Shown here piece after piece: positions 49,874-58,499 of a stretch of DNA of 64,000 nt (position 1 is the stretch's first letter; each line of letters starts with the position of its first letter). The stretch is taken from positions 168,186-232,185 of the forward strand of contig NZ_QCZK02000061.1 in NCBI RefSeq assembly GCF_003347595.2. The letters are read 5' to 3'. Made by a program: the position numbers and the translations under genes. Source of the stretch: Botryobacter ruber (GTDB taxonomy: Bacteria > Bacteroidota > Bacteroidia > Cytophagales > Hymenobacteraceae). The notes beneath the pieces are model-generated. The model saw only the letters and a list, made by a program, of their open reading frames with translations. It did not search any database and was not told where the DNA came from.

Positions 49874-52708
49874 ATGAAAGCCAAAAGCTTTGTAGCTCTC
49901 TTCTTACTCGTACTTACCCTGTTTGCCTTTAACCAGAAACAGGAAAGCAAACAGGACCTAACTCTTTGGTATAAAGCACCCGCCGAAAAATGGACTGAGG
50001 CCCTGGCACTTGGTAATGGCCGCCTGGGTGCCATGGTGTACGGAGGAGTGGAAAAAGACCAGATACAGTTTAACGAGGAAACCTTATGGACCGGTGAGCC
50101 ACGGGAGTACGCCCGCGAAGGCGCCGTGAAATACCTGCCGGAACTACGCAGGCTGCTGAAAGAAGGAAAGCAGGACGAGGCAGAGAAACTGGCCCAGGAG
50201 CACTTCATGGGCCGGAAAAGTACCGAAGAAGGCGACCAGGCCGTGTGGGAGAAAAAAGTAACCGCTGTGCAAACGCAGCCAGTTTCACCGGCACAACCTG
50301 GCTACAACGACAGTAAATGGGAAGAAATGACGCTTCCGACCCCTGACGGCTGGGAAAAAGTAGGTATGGAAGGTCTGGATGGCTCCATCTGGTTCCGCAC
50401 TAGCTTTGAGCTTCCGAAGAAGTGGAAAGGCAAAGACATTAAGCTGGAGTTGGGCCGCGTGCGCGACAAAGACTACACTTTCGTGAATGGCAAACTGGTT
50501 GGCTCCACCGAAGGCATCGGTAACCACCGACGCTACGTTATTCCGGCTTCGCTGCTGAAGAAAGGCAAAAATGTAATTGCCGTACAGGTCATCAACTATT
50601 TCAATAAAGGCGGTTTTGTGGGCCATAAGTTCGGCAATATTCCCATCTCCGTTTACCCGGAGGGCGACCCGAGCCCGGAGAAAAACCTGCTGGCCCTGAA
50701 CACCAAGCCCTGGAAGTATTGGGTGCAGGACGATAATCCGCCTGCTGTTCCGACATTCCAGGCTGCGTACCAGGCGTTCGGCGACCTGTGGCTCAACTTT
50801 AAAAACCACACCGGCGCCACCGACTACAGTAGAGAATTGGATATTCAGAATGCTATTTCCCGCACGACCTACACCCTGAACGGCGTTACCTATACCCGCG
50901 AGTATTTCGCCAGTGCGCCTAACCAGGTAGTGGCTGTACACCTGAAAGCCAGCAAACCCGGCCAGATTACCTTCGATGCTTCGCTGAACAGTCCGCACAA
51001 GAAATCGTCGACCCGTAAGATAGATGCGCAGACACTGGGGCTCTCGCTGCAGGTAAAGAACGGTGCCCTGCGCGGCGAAAGCTTCCTGAAAGCCAACAAT
51101 AAAGGCGGAAACATAACCGTAACAGACGATAAAATAAGCGTCAATGGCGCAGACGAAGTAACCCTTTACCTGACCGCCGGCACCAACTACATCCGCTACG
51201 ACAACGTTTCGGGCGACCCGGCAGCAGTATGCCGCAAGGCGCTGCAATCAGTGCAGCCGCTGTCGTATGAGCAGGTAAAAGATGCGCATACTAAGGAATA
51301 CCAGGGCTATTTCAACACCCTTTCGTTTACGACTCCGCAAACTGCCAATGCGCAGCTGCCAACAGATGAGCGTATCGCCAAGTTTGCTTCTGAATCGGAC
51401 CCGTCACTGGTGCCGTTGTACCTGCAGTTTGGCCGCTACCTGCTTATCTCCAGCTCGCGCCCGGGTACACGTCCGCCGAACATCCAGGGCATCTGGAACG
51501 ATATGCTGGCACCGCCGTGGGACAGCAAGTACACCACCAACATCAACGTGGAAATGATTTACTGGCCGGCAGAGCCACTGAACCTCTCCCCCATGCACCA
51601 GCCGCTATTCGACATGACGGAAGAACTGGCAACGCGGGGCAAAGTAACGGCGAAATACCACTACGGCGCCCCCGGCTGGGTGCTGCACCACAATACAGAC
51701 CTCTGGCGCGGCACGGCCCCAATCAATGCCTCCAACCACGGCATCTGGGTAACAGGCGGCGCCTGGCTCAGCCACCACTTCTGGGAGCACTACCTGTACA
51801 CGCAGGACAAGCAGTTCCTGAAAGAAGAGGCTTACCCGATTATGAAAGGTGCTGCAGAGTTCTTCACACACTTCCTGGTAGAGGACCCGGAAACAGGCTG
51901 GCTCATCAGCACGCCGTCCAACTCACCGGAAAACGGCGGACTGGTAGCAGGCCCGACCATGGACCACCAGCTTATCCGTAGTTTGTTTAAGAAGACCATT
52001 GAAGCAAGCCAGCTTCTGAACACCGACCCGCAGTTCCGGGCCGAGTTACAGAAAATGCTGCCCCGCATTGCTCCTAACCAGATAGGCAAACACGGACAGC
52101 TGCAGGAATGGCTAGAAGACAAGGACGACCCGGACAACAAGCACCGCCACGTGTCGCACCTCTGGGGCATGCACCCCGGCGACGACATTACCTGGCAGAA
52201 AAACCCTAAACTGATGGAGGCAGCAAAGCAGTCGCTTATCATGCGCGGCGACGAAGGCACCGGCTGGAGCCTTGCCTGGAAAATAAACTTCTGGGCCCGT
52301 TTCCTGGACGGCGAACATGCTTACAAGATGCTGCAGATGCTCATTCACCCGGCAGCCAAAGGAGGAGGCTCTTACCCGAACATGTTCGACGCCCACCCGC
52401 CTTTCCAGATTGACGGAAACTTTGGAGGCGCTGCCGGTATTGCAGAAATGCTGGTACAAAGCCACGACGGCGGTATCGATTTATTACCTGCCTTGCCAAA
52501 AGCGCTCCCGGAAGGTGACATAAAAGGCATCTGTGCCAGAGGCGGATTTGTGCTGGACATGAAGTGGAACGGCGGCAAACTGCAGAGTCTGGAGGTAACG
52601 CCACGTGCAGACAACAAATGCACCCTGCGCTATGCCGGCAAAACCATCACCTTCAACGCCCAGAAAGGCAAGACTTATAAACTGAATAAGGATTTGAAGC
52701 TAATATAG
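49874..52708 (+). CDS. GH95 alpha-L-fucosidase/galactosidase with inserted sugar-binding domain
   Basis: The 944-residue secreted protein starts with the GH95 N-terminal domain (EALALGNGRLGAMVYGGVEK, FNEETLWTGEPREYAREGA). About 150 residues (about 130-285) then form a GH2-like jelly-roll insert (SIWFRTSFELPKKWKGKDIK, YVIPASLLKKGKNVIAVQV) before the GH95 fold resumes at FQAFGDLW-like strands. Catalytic-domain marks are present: GIWNDMLAPPWDSKYTTNIN, NVEMIYWPAEPLNL, STPSNSPENGG, KHRHVSHLWGMHPG, FDAHPPFQIDGNFGGAAGIA. GH95 enzymes remove alpha-1,2-linked L-fucose or L-galactose with inversion, as on xyloglucan or rhamnogalacturonan-II side chains. The normal GH95 length is near 800 residues, so the insert explains the excess. 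Confidence 0.92.
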   Translation: MKAKSFVALFLLVLTLFAFNQKQESKQDLTLWYKAPAEKWTEALALGNGRLGAMVYGGVEKDQIQFNEETLWTGEPREYAREGAVKYLPELRRLLKEGKQDEAEKLAQEHFMGRKSTEEGDQAVWEKKVTAVQTQPVSPAQPGYNDSKWEEMTLPTPDGWEKVGMEGLDGSIWFRTSFELPKKWKGKDIKLELGRVRDKDYTFVNGKLVGSTEGIGNHRRYVIPASLLKKGKNVIAVQVINYFNKGGFVGHKFGNIPISVYPEGDPSPEKNLLALNTKPWKYWVQDDNPPAVPTFQAAYQAFGDLWLNFKNHTGATDYSRELDIQNAISRTTYTLNGVTYTREYFASAPNQVVAVHLKASKPGQITFDASLNSPHKKSSTRKIDAQTLGLSLQVKNGALRGESFLKANNKGGNITVTDDKISVNGADEVTLYLTAGTNYIRYDNVSGDPAAVCRKALQSVQPLSYEQVKDAHTKEYQGYFNTLSFTTPQTANAQLPTDERIAKFASESDPSLVPLYLQFGRYLLISSSRPGTRPPNIQGIWNDMLAPPWDSKYTTNINVEMIYWPAEPLNLSPMHQPLFDMTEELATRGKVTAKYHYGAPGWVLHHNTDLWRGTAPINASNHGIWVTGGAWLSHHFWEHYLYTQDKQFLKEEAYPIMKGAAEFFTHFLVEDPETGWLISTPSNSPENGGLVAGPTMDHQLIRSLFKKTIEASQLLNTDPQFRAELQKMLPRIAPNQIGKHGQLQEWLEDKDDPDNKHRHVSHLWGMHPGDDITWQKNPKLMEAAKQSLIMRGDEGTGWSLAWKINFWARFLDGEHAYKMLQMLIHPAAKGGGSYPNMFDAHPPFQIDGNFGGAAGIAEMLVQSHDGGIDLLPALPKALPEGDIKGICARGGFVLDMKWNGGKLQSLEVTPRADNKCTLRYAGKTITFNAQKGKTYKLNKDLKLI

Positions 52709-52718
52709 GCCGCCAACT

Positions 52719-53164
52719 GACCTCGCAGCGTCTTCCAGACCTGCGAGTGTCTTTATTGTCTGAATCAGGATTTACAGGATTGAAGGATTAACAGGAGTGA
52801 GGAATAATAAACATGTATTCCCAATTCAAATTATGCCTGTTTCTGTTTGGAAGAACGGGACTTGGTACTAAAGCGGAAAGCCGATCCTGAAAATCTTAAA
52901 ATTCTGTAAATCCTGATTCAGACAAAAGAGCAGTGGCAATGGTGGCAGGTGCAGAATGAAAGATATGCTACTTATGCTACTTCGGATTTATCAATCCGAA
53001 GTTTAGCTGCTGCGGGTCTCCAGACCCGCGTACACCAGCGTCCGGTTCACGAGGATTAAGAAATCCTCTACAATTAGCTTTCGGATTAAAAAATCCGAAA
53101 GAGCAAGAAAATTTTAAAGCATTCACCTGAGACGCTTGCAGGTCTGAAAGACGCTGCAAGGTCA
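52719..53164. repeat. Composite nested palindrome between GH95 and GH2 genes
   Basis: Outermost arms at about 52719-52751 and 53130-53164 (GCAGCGTCTTCCAGACCTGC type). Inside are arms 52759-52782 and 52900-52923 (GTCTGAATCAGGATTTACAG), then repeat copy 11 (52928-52954), then small hairpins TTCGGATTTATCAATCCGAA (52981-53000), GCGGGTCTCCAGACCCGC (53012-53029), GAGGATTAAGAAATCCTC (53051-53068) and TTTCGGATTAAAAAATCCGA (53080-53099). It fills nearly the whole 463-bp gap and ends 7 bp before the GH2 start. Confidence 0.8.
52928..52954 (+). repeat. Dispersed 28-bp intergenic repeat, copy 11
   Basis: Reads GCAGTGGCAATGGTGGCAGG followed by TGCAG; lies inside the composite palindrome, immediately after one of its arms. 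Confidence 0.8.
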
Positions 53165-53171
53165 TTTTGAA

Positions 53172-56100
53172 ATGTTAAAACAGAAAATGCAAAAACCAAA
53201 CATACCCTTCTTCACACTTTTCAACCGCAACCACCTGGTTGCACTCACAACAGCAGTTCTCCTCGCTGTTGTTACCTCCTACAATGCCTTTGCACAACAA
53301 GCAAACGTGCGGCAGGACATCTCCCTTGACAAAAACTGGCGCTCCATTGTAGATGAAAAGAACCAGAACGCATACCAGGGCTTCGAAAATTCGGGCTACA
53401 ACGACAAGGAATGGAAGCAGGTAAACGTACCCCACAACTGGGACGACTACGAAGGCTACCGCCGTATGCGCCATGGCAACCTGCACGGCTATGCCTGGTA
53501 CCGCAAAACGTTTGAGGTAGCGCCGCAGAAAAAAGGACAGCGCTACTTCCTGTTCTTCGAAGGTGTAGGTTCTTATGCAACGGTGTGGCTGAACGGCAAG
53601 AAAGTGGGCTATCATGCCGGCGGCAGAACCACCTTTACACTCGATGTAACGGATGCCATCAACCTCGCTAACAAGCCAAATGTACTGGCTGTTCGTGCCG
53701 ACCATCCTGCTGAAATACGCGACCTACCGTGGGTATGCGGCGGCTGCTCCGACGAGCGCGGTTTTTCTGAAGGCTCACAGCCTATGGGTATTTTCCGCCC
53801 GGTGCACCTGCTGGTAACAGACCCGGTGCGGGTAGAGCCTTTTGGCGTGCATATCTGGACCGACTCTACACTAACGGAAAAAGCAGCACAGGCTTACATC
53901 AACACCGAAGTAAAGAACTATGGCGAGAAGGCGCGCAAAATTACCGTCATAAACCGATTGGTGGACAAAACCGGCGCCACGGTAGCCGAAGCTAAGACCA
54001 AGCAGAAGCTGCAGCCTGGCAAAACCACCGTCATCAAACAAAAGCCTGCATCCATTGCGAATCCGCACCTGTGGTCTATCGAAGACCCATACCTGTACAC
54101 GCTGGTAACGGAAGTAGTGGAGAAGAATAAGACCATTGACCGCATCACTACCCCTTATGGCTTCCGCTGGATTTCCTGGCCAATTTACAGAGCGGATAAC
54201 GACAGACGCTTCTTCCTGAACGGGAAACCTGTGTTTATCAACGGGATTGCGGAGTACGAACACCTGCTGGGCAACAGCCATGCCTTTAGCGAGGAGCAGA
54301 TACGGTCGCGGGTGCTGCAGATGAAAGCAGCTGGTTTTAACTCTTTCCGGGACGGGCACCAGCCACACAACCTGCGCTACAACAAGCACTGGGACGAGCT
54401 GGGCATCCTGCTCTGGACACAACACACGGCCCACATCTGGTTCGACACACCGGAATTCCGCGAGAACTTTAAACAGCTGCTGGTGGACTGGGTGAAAGAG
54501 CGCCGCAACAGTCCGTCGGTGGTGCTGTGGGGGCTGCAGAACGAAAGTACATTGCCCGAAGAATTTGCCCGCGAGTGCACCCAACTGATACGCGAACTCG
54601 ACCCAACCAGCCCCTCGCAACGGTTGGTAACGACCTGCAACGGCGGCGAAGGCACCGACTGGAACGTACCTCAAAACTGGACCGGTACCTACGGCGGCAA
54701 CCCCGCCACCTACGACGAAGACGTAAAACGGCAAGTGCTCATCGGGGAATATGGCGCCTGGCGAACACTTGACCTGCACACCGAAGGACCTTTTGTACAG
54801 GATGGCGCTTACAGCGAAGACCGTATGACGCAGCTGATGGAGATGAAAGTACGCCTGGCCGAAGAAGCCAAAGACAGCACCTCCGGCCATTACTTCTGGC
54901 TCTTCACTTCTCACGACAACCCCGGTCGTGTACAGGGTGGCGAAGGCCTGCGCGAACTGGACCGAATAGGTCCGGTGAATTACAAAGGCACGCTCACGCC
55001 ATGGGAGGAGCCGCTGGATGTATATTACATGTTCCGCTCCAACTATGCGCCCAAAGACAATGAGCCGATGGTGTACATCGCCTCCCACACCTGGCCCGAC
55101 CGCTGGACTACCCCCGGCAAAAAAGACGGTGTCGTGGTGTATTCCAACTGTGATGAGGTAGAGTTGTTCAACGACGTAAATGCCCGCTCGCTGGGCAAAC
55201 GCAAAAGAAGCGGTGGTACAGGCACACACTTCACCTGGGATGGCGTGGACATCAACTACAATGTATTGTATGCCGTGGGTTACGTAAATGGCAAGCCGGT
55301 AGCGAAAGATTACATCGTGCTGCACCACCTGCCACAGGCCCCGAACTTCAACGCCTTCTACAAAGAAGCCAAGCCGCTGCTGGCACCAGCTGCAAATATG
55401 AATTACCTGTACCGCGTAAACTGCGGTGGCCCTGCCTACACCGATAAGCAAGGCAATACCTGGATGGCAGACGTGCATAAAACCACGAACGGCACCTGGG
55501 GTTCTAAATCCTGGACGGACGACTTTACCGATTTGCCGCCTTACTTTGCCAGCCAGCGCCACACCCACGACCCAATAAACGGTACAGACGAATGGCCGCT
55601 CTTCCAGAAGTTCCGTTACGGCCTGGACAAGCTGCGCTACGAGTTCCCGGTGCCGGATGGCGAGTACCTGGTGGAGCTGTACTTCACAGAACCGTGGCTC
55701 GGAACAGGCGGCGGTCTGGATGCGACAGGCTGGCGCTTGTTTGACGTGGCTGTAAACGACAAAACCGTTATCGAAAACCTGGACATCTGGAAAGAAGTCG
55801 GACACGATGGGGCTTTAAAGAAAACGGTAAAAGCACAGGTAACAGGCGGTCAACTGGTTATCTCGTTCCCGCGTGCAGCCTCCGGACAGGCCATTATCTC
55901 GGCCATTGCTATCGCTTCGGCCAATAAAAACAGCAAGGCTGCTGCTCCGTCTCCTGCTATTATCCAGGACTTAGCGACAACCGATAACGCCATGGCCAAC
56001 AACTGGACCGCCCACACCTGGCTGGACACCGGTTACAAGCAGTATCTGAACGCTGATGTTGCCTTCACCATTTTACCTGCTGACTGGTACGGGGCCGAGT

Positions 56101-56810
56101 GGATAAAAACGCCTGCAACCGTTAAAGCCGGGGCAGGCATTAACCTGGCCCAGTTTAAGGTGAGCCAGGAAGCTGATGTGTATGTTGGCATCGACGGACG
56201 CATTACCCAAAAACCAGCCTGGTTGCAGGAGTACGAAGACACCAAGAGCTTTATCTACAACACGCAAGGCACCAAATTCCATGTGTACAAAAAGCGTTTC
56301 CCGGCAGGCGCCACCGTTACGCTTGGCGCAAACGGTAAGATTCCTTCCGGTAATCCGGCCATGTATTCGGTTGCTGTCACCAAAGCCGCTAACATCGACC
56401 CGGCTTACGACCTGAAATCGACGATAAAATACAATGCCATAGCAGGCAGAGGAGCTGGTGCAGAGCTGGTAAAAGAGCAGGTGAATAACAAGGATGTCTT
56501 TACGTTCAAAACGAAATCAGCCAACAATGCGGTAGAGTGGGATTTTAAAGTGGGTGTAGCCGATATTTATGCGCTGGAAGTGCGCTACCATAACCCGAAT
56601 GCCAACACCTTTACCGGAAAGCTGCAACTGTTTTCTGTGGACGGCACCCTGATGAAAGAAGAGACTGTTGAGTTCACCTCAACACGCCCTACCAAGTGGA
56701 ACTACATCAACACCACCACGGGCAGCATGGTAAATGCCGGTCAGTATAAAGTACGCATCACCTCAACGGAAGCTGAAAATGTAAGCTTCTACGATTTGGC
56801 AGTACAGTAA
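53172..56810 (+). CDS. GH2 glycosidase with malectin domain
   Basis: The 1212-residue protein may start at ATG 53172 or at the fifth-codon Met a few residues on; both leave a long signal peptide ending NAFAQ. The GH2 sugar-binding domain (about 45-205), an Ig-like domain (about 215-330) and a TIM barrel (about 335-640) are present, with WGLQNESTLPEEF (acid/base Glu) and VLIGEYGAWRTLD (nucleophile Glu). A DUF4982-like sandwich, a malectin-type carbohydrate-binding domain (about 740-930, YRVNCGGPAYTDKQGNTWMA, VPDGEYLVELYFTEPW) and two further C-terminal sandwich regions follow. It is probably a beta-galactosidase or beta-glucuronidase acting on pectin side chains; the sugar is not certain. Confidence 0.9.
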   Translation: MLKQKMQKPNIPFFTLFNRNHLVALTTAVLLAVVTSYNAFAQQANVRQDISLDKNWRSIVDEKNQNAYQGFENSGYNDKEWKQVNVPHNWDDYEGYRRMRHGNLHGYAWYRKTFEVAPQKKGQRYFLFFEGVGSYATVWLNGKKVGYHAGGRTTFTLDVTDAINLANKPNVLAVRADHPAEIRDLPWVCGGCSDERGFSEGSQPMGIFRPVHLLVTDPVRVEPFGVHIWTDSTLTEKAAQAYINTEVKNYGEKARKITVINRLVDKTGATVAEAKTKQKLQPGKTTVIKQKPASIANPHLWSIEDPYLYTLVTEVVEKNKTIDRITTPYGFRWISWPIYRADNDRRFFLNGKPVFINGIAEYEHLLGNSHAFSEEQIRSRVLQMKAAGFNSFRDGHQPHNLRYNKHWDELGILLWTQHTAHIWFDTPEFRENFKQLLVDWVKERRNSPSVVLWGLQNESTLPEEFARECTQLIRELDPTSPSQRLVTTCNGGEGTDWNVPQNWTGTYGGNPATYDEDVKRQVLIGEYGAWRTLDLHTEGPFVQDGAYSEDRMTQLMEMKVRLAEEAKDSTSGHYFWLFTSHDNPGRVQGGEGLRELDRIGPVNYKGTLTPWEEPLDVYYMFRSNYAPKDNEPMVYIASHTWPDRWTTPGKKDGVVVYSNCDEVELFNDVNARSLGKRKRSGGTGTHFTWDGVDINYNVLYAVGYVNGKPVAKDYIVLHHLPQAPNFNAFYKEAKPLLAPAANMNYLYRVNCGGPAYTDKQGNTWMADVHKTTNGTWGSKSWTDDFTDLPPYFASQRHTHDPINGTDEWPLFQKFRYGLDKLRYEFPVPDGEYLVELYFTEPWLGTGGGLDATGWRLFDVAVNDKTVIENLDIWKEVGHDGALKKTVKAQVTGGQLVISFPRAASGQAIISAIAIASANKNSKAAAPSPAIIQDLATTDNAMANNWTAHTWLDTGYKQYLNADVAFTILPADWYGAEWIKTPATVKAGAGINLAQFKVSQEADVYVGIDGRITQKPAWLQEYEDTKSFIYNTQGTKFHVYKKRFPAGATVTLGANGKIPSGNPAMYSVAVTKAANIDPAYDLKSTIKYNAIAGRGAGAELVKEQVNNKDVFTFKTKSANNAVEWDFKVGVADIYALEVRYHNPNANTFTGKLQLFSVDGTLMKEETVEFTSTRPTKWNYINTTTGSMVNAGQYKVRITSTEAENVSFYDLAVQ

Positions 56811-56819
56811 ATGAAATCA

Positions 56820-56852
56820 AAACCCGGTAGGTGTTGAAAACCTACCGGGTTT
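56820..56852. repeat. 12-bp perfect hairpin AAACCCGGTAGG with a following half copy
   Basis: Arms 56820-56831 and 56841-56852 are exact complements with a 9-nt loop, starting 9 bp after the GH2 stop. A third half copy (AACCTACCAGGTTT) follows at about 56858-56871. It may weaken read-through into the esterase gene 74 bp downstream of the GH2 stop. There is no T-run after the arm beyond TTT, so termination is uncertain. Confidence 0.6.
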
Positions 56853-56884
56853 GAACGAACCTACCAGGTTTAAAAAGACATCAA

Positions 56885-58102
56885 ATGAAAAAGAAAAACT
56901 TTTCACTCCTTTCCTGCCTCCTGCTGCTCTTAACAGGCGCTCTTTGGGGCTGCAAAACGGTAGCGCAGGAAAGCAGTCAGCAGCAACCAACGCTACGACA
57001 GGGGCGCTTTTATACAGAGGCCAAAGGAAAGGAAGCGTTGGAACGGTTTGCAACCACTTACCACGACAAAAAGAGCTGGGAGAAAAGAGCCGAAAAAATA
57101 CGACAAGGCATCATTCAGGGGGCACGCCTCGACGAGCTGCCGAACAACACGCCGCTCAAGCCCATCGTCCACAGCAAACGCACCTACGACGGCTACACCG
57201 TGGAAAACGTGGCCTTCGAGAGCCTGCCCGGCTTTTTCGTCACCGGCAACCTCTACCGCCCTACCCAAAAGCAGTCGTCTTATGCTGCCATCCTGACACC
57301 GCACGGCCATGGAAAAGACCCGCGTTTCGGTGCGGATGTGCAGAAGCGTAGCGCGGCCCTGGCCCGTATGGGTGCCATCGTATTTGCCTACGACATGGTC
57401 GGTAACGGTGATGCGCAGCAAACGACACACAAGCATCCACGGGCCCTGCAGCTGCAGTCACACAACAGCCAGCGCGCCGTCGATTTCCTGCTTTCGCTTC
57501 CGGAAGTGGACAAGAACCGCATTGGCGTAACCGGTGAGTCAGGCGGCGGTACCCAGACGTTTGTACTTACAGCCATCGATAAGCGCATTGCCGTGTCGGT
57601 GCCGGTGGTGATGGTGTCGGCTTATCATTTTGGTGGCTGCGTGTGCGAAAGCGGAATGCCCATCCACCAGAGCCACAACCACGAAACCAGCAACGTAGAA
57701 ATTGCCGCCCTGGCAGCCCCTCGCCCGATGCTGATTATTTCAGACGGGAAAGACTGGACAGCCAATACCCCGAAAGTAGAATTCCCTTATATCAAAAACG
57801 TGTACAGCCTCTACGGCAAAGAAAACCTGGTAGAGAACGCGCATTTGGCGGACGAAGGCCACGACTACGGTCCTAACAAACGGAAAGCTGCTTACTTCTT
57901 CCTGGCAAAACACCTCGACCTCAAGCTCGAGAACCTGATTAACGCCATCGGCGAGATAGATGAAAGCTTTATCAAAGTCGAGCAACCGGAAGTACTGCGG
58001 GTATTTGACGAGCAGCACCCACGACCGGCTCATGCGGTGATGGGTGACGAAGCGGTAACCAATCTGGTAGAGTCGTACGCACCAAAAGCAAAGCGAAAGT
58101 AG
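56885..58102 (+). CDS. Alpha/beta-hydrolase, acetyl-xylan-esterase-like lipoprotein
   Basis: The 405-residue protein has a lipoprotein signal (LTGALWGC). An alpha/beta-hydrolase fold follows with VAFESLPGFFVTGNLYRP, ILTPHGHGKDPR, the nucleophile elbow GVTGESGGGTQ (Ser in G-x-S-x-G), a likely Asp in LIISDGKDWTA and a late His in LADEGHDYG. The layout resembles CE7-like acetyl esterases and other plant-wall esterases of Bacteroidota. It would remove acetyl or similar esters from pectin or hemicellulose fragments. Co-transcription with GH2 is likely. The stop codon overlaps the first base of repeat copy 12. Confidence 0.85.
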   Translation: MKKKNFSLLSCLLLLLTGALWGCKTVAQESSQQQPTLRQGRFYTEAKGKEALERFATTYHDKKSWEKRAEKIRQGIIQGARLDELPNNTPLKPIVHSKRTYDGYTVENVAFESLPGFFVTGNLYRPTQKQSSYAAILTPHGHGKDPRFGADVQKRSAALARMGAIVFAYDMVGNGDAQQTTHKHPRALQLQSHNSQRAVDFLLSLPEVDKNRIGVTGESGGGTQTFVLTAIDKRIAVSVPVVMVSAYHFGGCVCESGMPIHQSHNHETSNVEIAALAAPRPMLIISDGKDWTANTPKVEFPYIKNVYSLYGKENLVENAHLADEGHDYGPNKRKAAYFFLAKHLDLKLENLINAIGEIDESFIKVEQPEVLRVFDEQHPRPAHAVMGDEAVTNLVESYAPKAKRK

Positions 58103-58129
58103 GAGCAGTGGGAATGGTGGCAGGTGCAG
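58102..58129 (+). repeat. Dispersed 28-bp intergenic repeat, copy 12
   Basis: Reads GCAGTGGGAATGGTGGCAGG followed by TGCAG; its first base is the last base of the esterase stop codon. Confidence 0.8.
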
Positions 58130-58137
58130 AAGCGTTT

Positions 58138-58475
58138 TTTGTCTTAATTTGGATTCGCCGGATTAAGGGATTAATCGGATTTTCCGCCATTGTTGGTGAT
58201 ATCACCATAGCCGTCAGGCTAACTTGTCTTTTGTGTCATTGGTACCGCAGGGAGAAATCTGAATTCCACATACACAGGTGAAATATCCCAGATTTCTCCC
58301 TGCGGTCGAAATGACTATGAATAATTTTTGGTTTTAGCCTGACGGCTATGGTGATAACACCAATAACGGCGGGAAATGACTTAAAAAAAGTACGAGCTAC
58401 AAGCTCGCACTAGCAGTGGCAATGGAACAGAAATCCTGTTAATCCATAAATCTGACGAATCCAAATTCAGACAAT
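58138..58475. repeat. Four-layer nested palindrome between esterase and beta-helix genes
   Basis: Outer arms TTAATTTGGATTCG (about 58144) and CGAATCCAAATTCAG (about 58456-58470). Second layer TTCCGCC...TTGGTGAT (about 58182-58200) with its complement near 58360-58378. Third layer CATAGCCGTCAGGCTAA (about 58206-58222) and TTAGCCTGACGGCTATG (about 58334-58350). Innermost layer is the GAAATCTG-family hairpin 58235-58261 with 58289-58315. A TACGAGCTACAAGCTCGCA hairpin (about 58391-58409) and a partial copy of the 28-bp repeat (58410-58425) interrupt the right side. The element is the whole gene-free gap apart from copy 12. Confidence 0.8.
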
Positions 58476-58499
58476 TTAGAATCAATAAACCAAGTAAAT

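Noticed and set aside
50285..51247. 320-codon minus-strand frame opposite GH95
   Set aside because: Antisense shadow of a gene with clear GH95 motifs.
52980..53105. Possible tRNA-like cloverleaf from clustered hairpins
   Set aside because: Hairpins are separate AT-rich palindromes; there is no T-loop GTTCGA-type sequence or acceptor stem consistent with a tRNA.
53871..55805. 644-codon open frame on the minus strand
   Set aside because: It lies wholly opposite the GH2 gene, whose domains and catalytic motifs are clear. The antisense product shows no recognisable motif and arises from codon bias.
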